Assembly: GCA_031385005.1 (NCBI GenBank)
Contig: JANNBB010000051.1
Coordinates: forward strand, 62,001 to 126,000
Direction: 5' to 3'
Length of the DNA: 64,000 nt
DNA from: JADKIH01 sp031385005
GTDB lineage: Bacteria > Bacteroidota > Bacteroidia > AKYH767-A > 2013-40CM-41-45
Part shown: piece after piece, positions 1 to 8,605 of the stretch
Position numbering within the stretch: position 1 is the first letter of the stretch
How the letters are laid out: every line of letters starts with the position of its first letter
Notes under the pieces: generated by a model
The model's database searches: none
Seen by the model: the letters and a program-made list of their open reading frames with translations, nothing else
What the model was told of the DNA's origin: nothing
Position numbers and translations under genes: made by a program

Positions 1-2
1 TT

Positions 3-401
3 TCTACGCCTCTCAATTATTATTTAATAAATAACGACTCCAGAGTATATAAAGATAATCAGTTGGGGTTATTTAAAGGAATTTATACAAATGTCAATAA
101 TGATCGCACTTTATTAGCAAAAGAATTTAAAAGAATAAACGTCAAGTATGTATTGGTTAATTTTAAAACTCCGGAATTAGATCAGACACCTGACAAGTCA
201 TTGACCAAAAAATTTGATGAATTAATGATTGCTATTGTAAACAATCCTGAGTTCCGACTTTTATATACGAATAGACTTGTTGAAAGGCCCGATGGCGATT
301 TGGATATTAAAAATCAAGGACAAATTATTAAAGCCAAGTATGAGATAGTAGGGAAAAGTGTTATTGATCCCGGAACAGATGCATTATTTGAAATTCTTTA
401 G
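3..401 (+). CDS. C-terminal part of a membrane protein, probably GT-C (PMT/ArnT-like) glycosyltransferase (5' truncated)
   Basis: The reading frame is open from the left edge to the TAG at 399-401, so this is the tail of a larger gene; the first ATG-like start inside it (a TTG at 63) is not a credible start. The visible 132 residues are soluble and end in an alpha/beta-like stretch around 'VKYVLVNF...ELDQTPDKSLTKKF'. Such 'it is my own responsibility to be near you' extracytoplasmic tails, with a 'KYVLV' strand followed by a 'TPxKSL' segment, are typical of bacterial polytopic glycosyltransferases of the GT39/GT83 type. The next genes are a polyprenyl-phosphate GT2 and a DUF2304 protein, common companions of GT-C enzymes, which supports the guess. 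No transmembrane segment is visible in the part present, so the family call is inference. Confidence 0.5.
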   Translation, partial: STPLNYYLINNDSRVYKDNQLGLFKGIYTNVNNDRTLLAKEFKRINVKYVLVNFKTPELDQTPDKSLTKKFDELMIAIVNNPEFRLLYTNRLVERPDGDLDIKNQGQIIKAKYEIVGKSVIDPGTDALFEIL

Positions 402-415
402 TCCGCCAAACAAAA

Positions 416-1114
416 ATGCACCAGATTCGCTCCGATATCGCAATTATAATTCCTTCTTACAATGAAGGAGATCGACTTTTAAAGGTGGTTAGTGCGGTGA
501 AGGAAAAAGGGTATTTAAATATAATTGTAGTTGATGATGGCTCAACAGATAGTTCTATAGATTTAATTCAAAAGTATAATGTTACTACTCTTCGCCATAT
601 AGTAAACAGAGGTGCAGGAGCCGCAACTGAAACAGGATTAAAATATTGCAGGGAATTTACAAAATTTGATACAATCGTAATGATTGATGCCGATACACAG
701 CATGATGTAGATGATATCGAAAAACTTATCGTAGCACATTATAAATACGGAGCTGATATTACTATCGGCAACCGATTTTTGGAAAACACCAAAGACATCC
801 CGTTCAAGAATTGGTATTACAACCAGGTTGCAAACATTGTAACCAGTATTTTCACAGGGAAACGAGTACAAGATTCGCAGTCAGGGTTCAAGGTTTTTAA
901 CAGAAATGCCTTAAACAAAATAGTCATTGAACACGACAGATACGAACATTGCAGTGAAATATTCATTAAAGCACATGAATACAAACTTAAAGTAATTGAT
1001 GTGCCAATAAGGGTTTATTACAGGGAAGAAATTAAAGATAAAGGCCAAAACATTTTTAATGGAATCCGGACATTTATTAACTTATTCTATTCTGCCTTAT
1101 TTAAAAATAAATAA
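416..1114 (+). CDS. Family 2 glycosyltransferase, polyprenyl-phosphate mannose/glucose synthase-like
   Basis: A 232-residue GT-A protein. The N-terminal strand 'IAIIIPSYNEGDRL' is followed by DDGSTD (D40-D45), the metal-binding DAD at 91-93, GNRF at 118-121 and the acceptor-region motif 'DSQSGFKVF' at 153-161, all as in the DPM1/DPG-synthase group. No C-terminal membrane segments are present, so it is the soluble DPM1 type. The expected reaction is transfer of a hexose from a nucleotide sugar to undecaprenyl phosphate at the inner face of the membrane, giving a donor for a periplasmic GT-C enzyme such as the one truncated upstream. It starts 14 bases after that gene and ends 2 bases before the DUF2304 gene, so the genes form one operon. 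The sugar cannot be read from sequence. Confidence 0.85.
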   Translation: MHQIRSDIAIIIPSYNEGDRLLKVVSAVKEKGYLNIIVVDDGSTDSSIDLIQKYNVTTLRHIVNRGAGAATETGLKYCREFTKFDTIVMIDADTQHDVDDIEKLIVAHYKYGADITIGNRFLENTKDIPFKNWYYNQVANIVTSIFTGKRVQDSQSGFKVFNRNALNKIVIEHDRYEHCSEIFIKAHEYKLKVIDVPIRVYYREEIKDKGQNIFNGIRTFINLFYSALFKNK

Positions 1115-1116
1115 AA

Positions 1117-1464
1117 ATGAAAATATATCAGATTATTGTACCCATGGTGGGTTTGGTAGGAACACTTTATTCTGTTCGACAATTCAGAACAGGTATTAAT
1201 ACTTTTTTTGAATCATTGCTATGGATAATGTTATGGCTATTTATATCCTTGGTCGCCATATTTCCTGATGCCATAACTTTTTTCCTTTCCAAATCCATTG
1301 GAATAAAAGATCACATTAATGGAATCGTTTTCATCGGACTGGCAATTTTATTTTTTCTTAATTTTAAATTGTTCAACTCCTTCAAAAAGCAAAACAAGAT
1401 CATTACTGAACTTGTTCGAAAAATTGCTCTTGAAAATCAAGCTAAGAATGAAAATAAGGGATGA
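1117..1464 (+). CDS. DUF2304 family membrane protein
   Basis: A 115-residue protein with three hydrophobic segments (about residues 5-20, 32-50 and 68-88) and a charged, helical C-terminal tail of about 25 residues. The order TM-'VRQFRTG'-TM-loop-TM-basic helix is the DUF2304 pattern. In many genomes this family lies directly next to a DPM1-like glycosyltransferase, as here, and is thought to be a membrane partner or flippase-like accessory of it; that role is inference. The gene begins 2 bases after the GT2 stop, and its TGA overlaps the ATG of the next gene (ATGA), so translation is probably coupled. Confidence 0.75.
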   Translation: MKIYQIIVPMVGLVGTLYSVRQFRTGINTFFESLLWIMLWLFISLVAIFPDAITFFLSKSIGIKDHINGIVFIGLAILFFLNFKLFNSFKKQNKIITELVRKIALENQAKNENKG

Positions 1465-2552
1465 AAATTCTATTCGTAGTTGAACATTTTTATCCTTACG
1501 TTGGTGGTGCCGAAGAATTATTTTTAAATCTGACCGTTTCACTGGCCCAAAATGGTTATGAGGTAGACGTGGTTACCACCCGTCATGATGATCAAGTTCA
1601 AAAATATGAAAAGTATCAAGGTGTAAATATTACCAGAGTAAATTGTAAAAATCGTTTTCTATTTACGATTATGAGTTTGCCTGAAGTAATCCGAAAAACA
1701 AAAAACGTTGATTGCATTCACACAACCTCCTATAATTCTGCTATTCCGGCTTTTCTGGCCGGCTTGTTAAAGAGAAAAAAAGTCATCATAACGTTTCATG
1801 AAGTATGGGGTAAATTATGGTTTCGCTTACCATTCACCCCGAAATGGAAATTACGCTGCTTTTATTTGTATGAATGGTTTATTTTAAAACTTCCTTTTTA
1901 CAAATATGTGGCTGTTTCTGACTTCACTGCGAAGTCTCTAATTAATCACGGTATACCTGAAAATAAAGTAGTCAAAATATATAACGGACTTAATTACGAC
2001 ATGTTAAAACCATTCCCTTTTCAACCTCCGGAAAATTTTACATTTTGCTTTTTCGGACGACTTGGTATTTCCAAAGGAATTGATCTTTTACTGGAAGCAA
2101 CAAAGTTGTTTATTGTTAATCATCCTGAAGCTAGATTAAAATTAATTATCCCTACTTATCCGGAAAAATTGTTTGAAAAAGTAATGGCACTAATTAAAAA
2201 ACTAAAACTTGAAAAAAATATAGATTTAAAACATAATCTTTCTAAATCTGAATTATTAAAAGAAGTCTCACATTCTACTTGCGTTATTATTCCTTCTTAT
2301 AGTGAAGGATTTTGTTTTGTGGCAGTTGAATCAGTGGGAATGGGAATACCCATAATTTCATCCGACAAAGGTTCGTTACCGGAAGTTGTAGGAGGACATC
2401 ATCTATTTATCGAAACATTAAATGCAGAAGCATTATCACAATCTCTTGAAAAAGCAATAAAGAAAGAATGGCATTTAAAAGCGCCAATTAATTTTCAATT
2501 GGAAAAAAGTATTGAAAATTACTTAAAGCTGTATCATGACTTGAATTCCTGA
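1461..2552 (+). CDS. Family 4 (GT-B) glycosyltransferase
   Basis: A 363-residue retaining GT-B enzyme. The N-terminal Rossmann half starts 'KILFVVEHFYPYVGGAEEL' with the glycine-rich acceptor loop GGAEEL at 15-20. The C-terminal half has 'FCFFGRLGISKGIDLLLEA' near 195-213 and the nucleotide-sugar EX7E motif E282-GFCFVAV-E290, followed by 'GMGIPIISSDKGSLPEVVG'. It is expected to add one sugar from an NDP-sugar to a lipid-linked oligosaccharide in the cytosol. It overlaps the DUF2304 gene by 4 bases and is the last gene of this transcription unit; a terminator hairpin lies 29 bases downstream. Donor and acceptor are unknown. Confidence 0.85.
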   Translation: MKILFVVEHFYPYVGGAEELFLNLTVSLAQNGYEVDVVTTRHDDQVQKYEKYQGVNITRVNCKNRFLFTIMSLPEVIRKTKNVDCIHTTSYNSAIPAFLAGLLKRKKVIITFHEVWGKLWFRLPFTPKWKLRCFYLYEWFILKLPFYKYVAVSDFTAKSLINHGIPENKVVKIYNGLNYDMLKPFPFQPPENFTFCFFGRLGISKGIDLLLEATKLFIVNHPEARLKLIIPTYPEKLFEKVMALIKKLKLEKNIDLKHNLSKSELLKEVSHSTCVIIPSYSEGFCFVAVESVGMGIPIISSDKGSLPEVVGGHHLFIETLNAEALSQSLEKAIKKEWHLKAPINFQLEKSIENYLKLYHDLNS

Positions 2553-2573
2553 AAAAAAGTAAATAATTTTCTT

Positions 2574-2604
2574 AAAAAAATAGCCGGATAAACCGGCTAC
2601 TTTA
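2574..2604. terminator. Bidirectional terminator hairpin between converging genes
   Basis: A perfect 7-bp stem TAGCCGG (2581-2587) and CCGGCTA (2593-2599) closes a 5-base ATAAA loop. On the - strand the stem is followed by a run of seven T, the usual form of an intrinsic terminator for the lipoprotein gene ending at 2636. On the + strand it is followed by CTTTAAAAT, a weaker tract, which could stop the GT4 operon ending at 2552. Confidence 0.7.
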
Positions 2605-2635
2605 AAATATAAGTTATCTATAAATTGTTTATGAT

Positions 2636-3100
2636 TTAATGCTGTCCTAATTTATTAAATTGCTCCTGTTGATTTGCATCGAGATTAGGTAGTATTTGAT
2701 TCGTTGATTTTTTAATCAGCTCCAATGACATCTTTTGAGATTGATCACGAAGGTATTCTTTGCCAAGGTCATAACCCATTTCGACAAATGATTTCAAAAA
2801 AATCCCTTTCATTGTCGAAGCTTGTGCATCAGACAAATTAAGTTTACGTGTAAGTCTTGTAACAGCACTTTCAACAATTTCAGTACCGGGAACAGTAGGA
2901 CTTAAGACCTCCTGTTTCATCGATTCTGCATCCGCCGTATTTGTTTGCTCACTTTGTGGTGCCGTATCTTTTACATCAGACGCTGGCTGCGTGGAAGGAG
3001 TGCCAACCGATTGATTATCAGGACTCTTTTTAGGACCTTCACAAGCCGCAAGAATTAAAACAATTAATATTGCTTGTATTCCAAGAAATAGGTTTTTCAT
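2636..3100 (-). CDS. Hypothetical lipoprotein
   Basis: A 154-residue protein of unknown function. It opens with a lipoprotein signal 'MKNLFLGIQAILIVLILAAC', giving a lipobox LAAC with the acylated Cys about 20 residues in. Residues after the Cys (about 21-60) are rich in Pro, Ser, Thr and Gln and look like a flexible tether; the C-terminal 90 residues are predicted helical and amphipathic. A longer reading exists from a TTG at 3130, but that codon lies within the -7 box of a good promoter, so the ATG at 3100 is chosen. It is transcribed alone, against both flanking glycan operons, and ends at a strong hairpin. Confidence 0.7.
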   Translation of the reverse strand: MKNLFLGIQAILIVLILAACEGPKKSPDNQSVGTPSTQPASDVKDTAPQSEQTNTADAESMKQEVLSPTVPGTEIVESAVTRLTRKLNLSDAQASTMKGIFLKSFVEMGYDLGKEYLRDQSQKMSLELIKKSTNQILPNLDANQQEQFNKLGQH

Positions 3101-3127
3101 ATTTTTACTGTATTTGTAGATTTGTAG

Positions 3128-3155
3128 CAAATATATAGATTAAATCTGAAGCCAA
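3128..3155 (-). promoter_or_regulatory. Bacteroidota-type promoter for the lipoprotein gene
   Basis: Read on the - strand, TTG (complement of 3153-3155) is followed after 17 bases by TATATTTG (complement of 3128-3135), a perfect match to the -7 consensus TAnnTTTG of the Bacteroidota primary sigma factor. Transcription should start near 3121, about 20 bases before the ATG at 3100. The match also rules out the upstream TTG start. Confidence 0.6.
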
Positions 3156-3435
3156 TTTTGGTAAAGAGAAAATATATTACCAAATTTCAAATAATAAGTA
3201 CATTCCTCAGAGTTTTATACATATCATTTTAAGTTGAACTCATAGATATTAGATCATTGACCTGAATCATAAATAGAGAAAACAACTTTAAATAATATTT
3301 CTACTATATTCAATAAATATTTAAGAACTTATAACAATACTTTACGTTATTACACAGGTACTAATGATTCATTTTTCCTATAAGCAACGTTAAGCCATTA
3401 AGAAATAATAAAAGTAGTTTCCTTTTACTCCATCA
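3156..3435. other. AT-rich divergent intergenic region
   Basis: This non-coding stretch must contain the promoter of the ABC-exporter operon starting at 3436. I found no perfect TAnnTTTG box on the + strand, no clear hairpin and no credible small ORF. It is strongly AT-rich, in keeping with an upstream control region. Confidence 0.4.
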
Positions 3436-4287
3436 ATGACTAAATTGAAAATTTATACTCCAAACGATTACCGGAAATTTCGACTTTTCGGCAGTATAAG
3501 TACACTCTTCAAGAACATATCCGAATTCAGTACACTTATTAAGTGGCTTACAAGAGTTGGTCTGACTCAACAATACAAAAGGTCATTTCTGGGAGCTGCC
3601 TGGTTATTCATCTCTCCATTTTTCTCCATTTTGCTATGGGTACTATTGAATGCTACAGGAATATTGAATCCGGGTGAAACAAAAGTGCCTTATGTAGCAT
3701 ATGTTTTTTTGAGCAATGCTATATGGGTCTTATTTATTAGCTTCTATAAAAGCATAAGTGAAACATACACCGGTCGTGGCGGAGAATTATTGCATAATAA
3801 TTTTCCACATGTAATTATTGTCATTGAGAAAATTATTATAACAACCTTTAACTTTGCAATTCCAATGTTGCTGTCGATTCTTGTCTTAATATTTTATGGA
3901 GTATCGTTTAACTGGACTGCACTTTTATTTCCGCTAACTTTAGTCCCCTTAATGATATTAGGTATTGCTTTAGGTCTTATTTTTTCGGTTTTAAAAATTG
4001 TTGCTTTAGATTTTACAACAGTTTTTGATAATTCATTGGAAATCCTAAAGTATATTACCCCGGTAGTTTTCGCAGCCAATGTTAACAACCTCACACTGCA
4101 AACTATAATGAAGTACAATCCTCTGAATTATCTGTTAAGTTTTCCGAGGAGTGTATTGTTAGGTCAGGGTTTTCCGGACATAGAATTATATTTTGTTTGC
4201 GCACTCTTTTCGTTTCTGTTCTTATTATTTGCTTTTCGCTTTTTTACAATTTCAAGTCCAATAGTATTTGAAAAAATTACTTACTAA
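3436..4287 (+). CDS. Polysaccharide ABC exporter, permease subunit (Wzm-like)
   Basis: A 283-residue ABC-2 type permease. After a cytosolic amphipathic N-terminus it shows six hydrophobic segments, beginning at 'GAAWLFISPFFSILLWVLL' (about residues 53-71), which follows the 'YKRSFLG' motif typical of Wzm/TagG/KpsM permeases. It is expected to form, with the ATPase encoded 14 bases downstream, the inner-membrane channel that exports an undecaprenyl-linked glycan. The downstream sulfotransferases and glycosyltransferases point to a sulfated polysaccharide as the substrate, which is inference. It is the first gene of the operon. Confidence 0.85.
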   Translation: MTKLKIYTPNDYRKFRLFGSISTLFKNISEFSTLIKWLTRVGLTQQYKRSFLGAAWLFISPFFSILLWVLLNATGILNPGETKVPYVAYVFLSNAIWVLFISFYKSISETYTGRGGELLHNNFPHVIIVIEKIIITTFNFAIPMLLSILVLIFYGVSFNWTALLFPLTLVPLMILGIALGLIFSVLKIVALDFTTVFDNSLEILKYITPVVFAANVNNLTLQTIMKYNPLNYLLSFPRSVLLGQGFPDIELYFVCALFSFLFLLFAFRFFTISSPIVFEKITY

Positions 4288-4301
4288 AATTGAATTGAAA
4301 G

Positions 4302-5093
4302 ATGACGAAAGGCGAAATATTGATTAATGCTAATGGAGTAGGTAAAAAATTCAGTCAGAATTTAAAATGGAGTATGATCCATGGCATCTCTGATTTGAGT
4401 CGCTTAATGATAGGGCAAGAACTTAAACGTGATGAATTAAGAACACAGGAATTTTGGGCTGTAAAAGATGTCAATTTAAAACTTCATCGAGGAGAAATTC
4501 TCAGTGTACTTGGTAATAATGGATCAGGTAAAACAACATTGATGCGCATGATTTCAGGAATTTATCCGATTGACCAGGGAAAGATCGAGGTTAATGGTAC
4601 CGTTTCAAGTTTATTCGCACTAAAAACAGGTATGCACCCTCATTTTACAGGACGGGAAAATATTTATGTAAAAGCCGGCATGTTTGGTATGTCTAAAAAA
4701 AAGCTGGAAGAAAAAATCGAATGGATTATTTCGTTTTCCGAATTAGGTAAATTTATAGATTCACCTTATGGAAGTTATTCATCCGGCATGCAATCAAGAT
4801 TAGGGTATTCGATTGCCGCGGCGACCGAACCTGATATTTTTATCATTGATGAAGGTCTTGCTGTAGGCGATGTGTCTTTCCGATCTAAATGTCTAGAAAA
4901 TTTAAAAAATATTTCCGAAAAATGCGGGATTATTTTCATCACTCATAACCTAAAAATGATTGAATCTCTTGCCAACAGTATACTGATACTCGACGAAGGA
5001 AAAATCATTTTCGGCTCCAAAGATATTAAAGAAGGGATCGATTATTATCTCAAAAACTGCACGAGTTTACCCTCCAGGAATAATTTAGTATAA
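4302..5093 (+). CDS. Polysaccharide ABC exporter, ATP-binding subunit (Wzt-like)
   Basis: A 263-residue ABC ATPase. Walker A is GNNGSGKT (71-78), the signature is 'SYSSGMQSRLGYS' (158-170), Walker B with catalytic Glu is 'DIFIIDEGLAVGD' (178-190) and the switch His is in THN (214-216). The 'SSGMxxRL' signature and 'DEGLAVGD' are diagnostic of the O-antigen/teichoic-acid exporter ATPases. The protein ends soon after the nucleotide-binding domain, so it lacks the C-terminal carbohydrate-binding domain of the larger Wzt proteins. Recognition of a modified glycan end by Wzt is therefore not expected. It lies between the permease and the sulfotransferase genes, 4 bases from the latter. Confidence 0.88.
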   Translation: MTKGEILINANGVGKKFSQNLKWSMIHGISDLSRLMIGQELKRDELRTQEFWAVKDVNLKLHRGEILSVLGNNGSGKTTLMRMISGIYPIDQGKIEVNGTVSSLFALKTGMHPHFTGRENIYVKAGMFGMSKKKLEEKIEWIISFSELGKFIDSPYGSYSSGMQSRLGYSIAAATEPDIFIIDEGLAVGDVSFRSKCLENLKNISEKCGIIFITHNLKMIESLANSILILDEGKIIFGSKDIKEGIDYYLKNCTSLPSRNNLV

Positions 5094-5097
5094 TCAA

Positions 5098-5784
5098 ATG
5101 ATATTTACCCGCAATTCATATCCTGAAATAATTTCACTGCACATTCCAAAAACTGCGGGAACATCATTCAGAAATATTCTTAAAAGTATATATGGTGAAG
5201 ATCAGGTTGTATGGCTTGATATGGAAACTAACGGGGTTATTAGACTAAATGAAAAAATATACAAAGAGAAAAAGCTGCCCAATGTCAAGGTAGTTCACGG
5301 ACATTTCGTTTATGAATCGTTATTGAAGAATTTTACTCTGCCTGATAAATACACATTAATAACATGGGTTCGCGATCCTGTTAAAAGAGTTATTTCTAAT
5401 TTCTATTATCTGGAAACACGTCTGAAAGAGTTGCTCGATGAAGAAAGAAATAATTTAAACATTATAAGCAAGCTCCAAAGGACGCTAATCGAATATGCCC
5501 GCGCGGAAATTAACAGGAACCGCCAGGTGAAATTTCTTTCAGGAAGCAAACTCGAAGATTACGATTTTGTAGGCATCTACGAGTTTTACGAATCTGAAAT
5601 TACACGTCTTTCCACTATATTGAAGTTGGAAATAGTTCCTGAAATCATTCATCACAACAAAACACCAGAAAGAAATTCTCACCTTAGCGATGATCTCTTA
5701 AATGAAATCCGAGAGTTGAACATGGAAGACGTACTATTGTATGAAAAAGCTCTAAAAATCAGGCAGGATAAATTAAAAGAATAG
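5098..5784 (+). CDS. Sulfotransferase family protein
   Basis: A 228-residue PAPS-dependent sulfotransferase-fold protein. The 5'-phosphosulfate loop is 'HIPKTAGTSF' (P17-K18-T19-A20-G21-T22), a conserved HGHF follows at 67-70, and the 3'-phosphate-binding segment is 'WVRDPVKRVIS' (R92, S100). This is the small 'IPKTAG' type related to carbohydrate sulfotransferases (Sulfotransfer_2 clan). The expected reaction is transfer of sulfate from PAPS to a sugar hydroxyl. It is a paralogue of the next gene: motif order, spacing and length agree. Its position right behind the exporter suggests it acts on the glycan before export. No PAPS-synthesis genes are visible in the window. Confidence 0.75.
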   Translation: MIFTRNSYPEIISLHIPKTAGTSFRNILKSIYGEDQVVWLDMETNGVIRLNEKIYKEKKLPNVKVVHGHFVYESLLKNFTLPDKYTLITWVRDPVKRVISNFYYLETRLKELLDEERNNLNIISKLQRTLIEYARAEINRNRQVKFLSGSKLEDYDFVGIYEFYESEITRLSTILKLEIVPEIIHHNKTPERNSHLSDDLLNEIRELNMEDVLLYEKALKIRQDKLKE

Positions 5785-5800
5785 AACAAGAGTATTATTT

Positions 5801-6457
5801 ATGATCGAATTGGTTTCCATACATATTCCAAAAACTGCCGGAAGAACATTTCTTGCTATTCTTAATTCCGTTTATCCTTCCGGTTCTGTTATTCACTTCG
5901 ACAGAAAAAATTTTCCTGATAAAAGCATTCCCGAAACGATCCAGTTCAAATCACAATTAAATGAAACAACAAAGGTGATTCATGGTCATTTCCGTTACAA
6001 AGAAATTAAAGATTGGAAAAACATTAAAAGCTCAAAACTAATTGCCTGGTTTCGGGATCCGGTAGAAAGGGTGATATCCAATTACGGATTTTTCAAGAAA
6101 AGGATTGCATTAGCAATAAACGATCCTGAACTTCAACGGAGAAAAAACGAAACTCTGCTCGAATACGCGTCGTTGGATGACACAAGGAATCTCATGAGTA
6201 ATTTTATTGAAGGGTTTAATATAAAGGATTTTTATTTTATGGGGATTACAGAACACTTTAACAACGATGTGAACAAACTTGCTGTCATGCTAAAATGGAA
6301 GGCATTTGACATCCCATGGATAAATGACAATACGGAATTTAAATCAAAAATTCCTGATGTAACAAGCGAGCTAAGAAAAATAATTACAGAACTTAACGCT
6401 GAGGATATTAAACTATATTCTAAGGTTCTTGAAATTCATAATAAAAGAAAATATTAA
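5801..6457 (+). CDS. Sulfotransferase family protein (paralogue of the preceding gene)
   Basis: A 218-residue protein with the same architecture as its upstream neighbour: 'IHIPKTAGRTF' (PKTAG 10-14), HGHF at 61-64, and 'WFRDPVERVIS' at 83-93 as the 3'-phosphate site. The two probably arose by tandem duplication and now modify different positions or residues of the same polymer; that is inference. It starts 16 bases after its paralogue and its TAA shares one base with the ATG of the following fusion gene (TAATG), so the three are translated from one message. Confidence 0.75.
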   Translation: MIELVSIHIPKTAGRTFLAILNSVYPSGSVIHFDRKNFPDKSIPETIQFKSQLNETTKVIHGHFRYKEIKDWKNIKSSKLIAWFRDPVERVISNYGFFKKRIALAINDPELQRRKNETLLEYASLDDTRNLMSNFIEGFNIKDFYFMGITEHFNNDVNKLAVMLKWKAFDIPWINDNTEFKSKIPDVTSELRKIITELNAEDIKLYSKVLEIHNKRKY

Positions 6458-8523
6458 TGGATTGCTGGATAGCCTCTTTTCCACGCTCAGGAAATACTTA
6501 TTTTAGAAATATTCTGTATTATGTCTATGGCATTGAATCAAGTACTTGGCATAATGAAACGTCGTATCCGGTTGATGAAAATTATGATCGTTACCGGTTT
6601 GTAAAAACACACCTGCTTCCTAAAGATTTGATTCCGGATGATCCTTCGATCCCCGCTATTTATCTGGTGAGAGACGGAAGAGATGCCGTAGTTTCAATAG
6701 CTCACCATAGAAAAGACCTGGTAAACCCCGGATCTGATTTTCTGATGAATCTTCAGGAAGCAATTGTTGCTGCAGAAGGAAGTTTTTTCGGAGGATGGTC
6801 GCAAAATGCTGCTGCCTGGATTCGGCGTGCTCAATTAGTAATCCGATACGAGGACTTAATAGCAGATCCTGTAGCCGTTTTTAAACGTGTAGAAAAATTA
6901 ATTCCACTTCCACCTCCCAAATGGGATAAACTGCCGGATTTTAAAGAAATGAAAGCCGGGAAACCAAAGTATGGAGGTACTTCGAAGCTTATCGATCCAC
7001 AATTTAACCCCGAAGAATTTGCAACAAAATTTTTCCGAAAAGGAAAATCAGGAGGATGGAAAGAAGAAATGCCTGCCCATATTCAGGATCTTTTCTGGAA
7101 TTATCACGGTGATATCATGGAACGCCTGGGATATGAAACCTATAAAGGCTCCATCGGTCAGAATCCCGTGCTCGATTACAGTGTCATACAGAAGATGGGA
7201 AGGGTCATCCCGCAGAAAACAAATTCCAAAATCAGGGTATATATTGAAGGCACGAAACTCTTGACTCCTGCTAACGACGGTATCAAACGTTACCTCGAAC
7301 ATTTGTTGAAAAAATTCGAAGATGTCATACTTAACGGAGACCCTCGTTGGGAATTCAAATTGCTTGTCGTCAATAAAATTTTTCCTGTTATAAATTATAA
7401 AGAAGAATTAATCGCTGAAGAAGAAATTCTGCTTCAACCCTATGAAACAAAATTGCTGGGATTTAAAGACCGGATAAAAAATGCGATATCACCGAATATA
7501 TATAAGACGGTTTCCTTCATCTATAAAATTAGTGGCATAAGAATATTTCTTAGAATCATTCAACAGATTACATCCTTCAGACCGATGAGAATTTTTTATC
7601 AAAAACTCGCAGCCATGAAAGATGCACCTGATTTAATACATGTTCCTTTACCACAGAATTCTGAATTCTTCAAGAAAACAAAACACACTTTCGTAGTTAC
7701 AGTACACGATATCACTCACAAATTGTTTCCGGCATATCATGAAAGTATCAACATTGGCCTTGCTGAATCAGGTATGCAATTCATCTTGAAAAAAAATGCG
7801 GAAGTTATAGCTGTTTCGCAAAACACAATTAATGACCTGAAGTCAAATTACCCTGTTCCTCCCGTGAAAATTCATTTGGTCTATGAGGCACCTGATCAGG
7901 ATCTTTTCAAATGGAATGTGAACAAAGGATTAGCTGAAATAATCCGGAACAAATATAAACTTGGAGCAACACCATATTTTCTCTGTCTTTCTACTATTGA
8001 ACCCAGAAAGAATCTTCCTAATACCATTCGTGCCTTCAATAAATTTGTCGAAGAAAATCCTGAAACAGAAATTAATCTCGTTATATCCGGTAATTTTGGT
8101 TGGAAAACAGAACATTTAAGCGAAGAGTTACACCTCGATAACCCCCGGATTATTTTCACCGGATTTGTCGATGACTTAGATTTGCCTGTAATCTATTCTG
8201 AAGCTTTAGCATTGTGTTACGTCTCATTTTACGAAGGATTTGGACTTCCTCCATTAGAAGCGATGAGCTGTAGAACCCCTGTTATTTATGGAAACAACAG
8301 TTCAATGACAGAAGTGATAGGCAATGCGGGTCTTGCTGCAGATGCCAATGATGTAAATAATATTAAAGAACAAATGGGTAAAATGTTTTTTGATAAAGAA
8401 TTACGTAATGAACTTGCCATTCGCTCGCACCATAGGTCGTTTGAGTTTGGATGGAGAAAAAGCATATACGATACATTGATGGTATATAAAAAAATTGCCG
8501 GGTATGGTCGAATTGTACAGTAG
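6457..8523 (+). CDS. Fusion protein: N-terminal sulfotransferase domain + C-terminal GT4 glycosyltransferase
   Basis: A 688-residue two-domain protein. Residues 1 to about 230 are a sulfotransferase of a different subfamily from the two upstream genes: 'WIASFPRSGNTYF' gives the phosphosulfate loop (PRSGNT, 9-14), KTH is at 50-52 and 'VRDGRDAVVS' (71-80) is the 3'-phosphate site. After a short linker, about 255-688 is a GT-B family 4 glycosyltransferase with 'VTVHDITHKLFP', 'LSTIEPRKNL' and the EX7E motif E593-GFGLPPL-E601. No stop or frameshift separates the halves. The GT half resembles the protein encoded next (same 'IEPRKNL', 'GFVD..DLP', 'YEGFGLP' motifs). A single polypeptide could add a sugar and sulfate it or its neighbour. 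Start chosen at the ATG overlapping the upstream stop. Confidence 0.85.
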   Translation: MDCWIASFPRSGNTYFRNILYYVYGIESSTWHNETSYPVDENYDRYRFVKTHLLPKDLIPDDPSIPAIYLVRDGRDAVVSIAHHRKDLVNPGSDFLMNLQEAIVAAEGSFFGGWSQNAAAWIRRAQLVIRYEDLIADPVAVFKRVEKLIPLPPPKWDKLPDFKEMKAGKPKYGGTSKLIDPQFNPEEFATKFFRKGKSGGWKEEMPAHIQDLFWNYHGDIMERLGYETYKGSIGQNPVLDYSVIQKMGRVIPQKTNSKIRVYIEGTKLLTPANDGIKRYLEHLLKKFEDVILNGDPRWEFKLLVVNKIFPVINYKEELIAEEEILLQPYETKLLGFKDRIKNAISPNIYKTVSFIYKISGIRIFLRIIQQITSFRPMRIFYQKLAAMKDAPDLIHVPLPQNSEFFKKTKHTFVVTVHDITHKLFPAYHESINIGLAESGMQFILKKNAEVIAVSQNTINDLKSNYPVPPVKIHLVYEAPDQDLFKWNVNKGLAEIIRNKYKLGATPYFLCLSTIEPRKNLPNTIRAFNKFVEENPETEINLVISGNFGWKTEHLSEELHLDNPRIIFTGFVDDLDLPVIYSEALALCYVSFYEGFGLPPLEAMSCRTPVIYGNNSSMTEVIGNAGLAADANDVNNIKEQMGKMFFDKELRNELAIRSHHRSFEFGWRKSIYDTLMVYKKIAGYGRIVQ

Positions 8524-8605
8524 ATAATACTTTATATGACAAATAAAAGTTCAATCAACAATTCATTAGAAGATAACCTACTTCGACTATAAAAATAAAT
8601 CTTTC

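Noticed and set aside
3101..3130. Ten-residue N-terminal extension of the lipoprotein gene from a TTG
   Set aside because: It would place polar residues before the lipoprotein signal and lies over the -7 promoter box.
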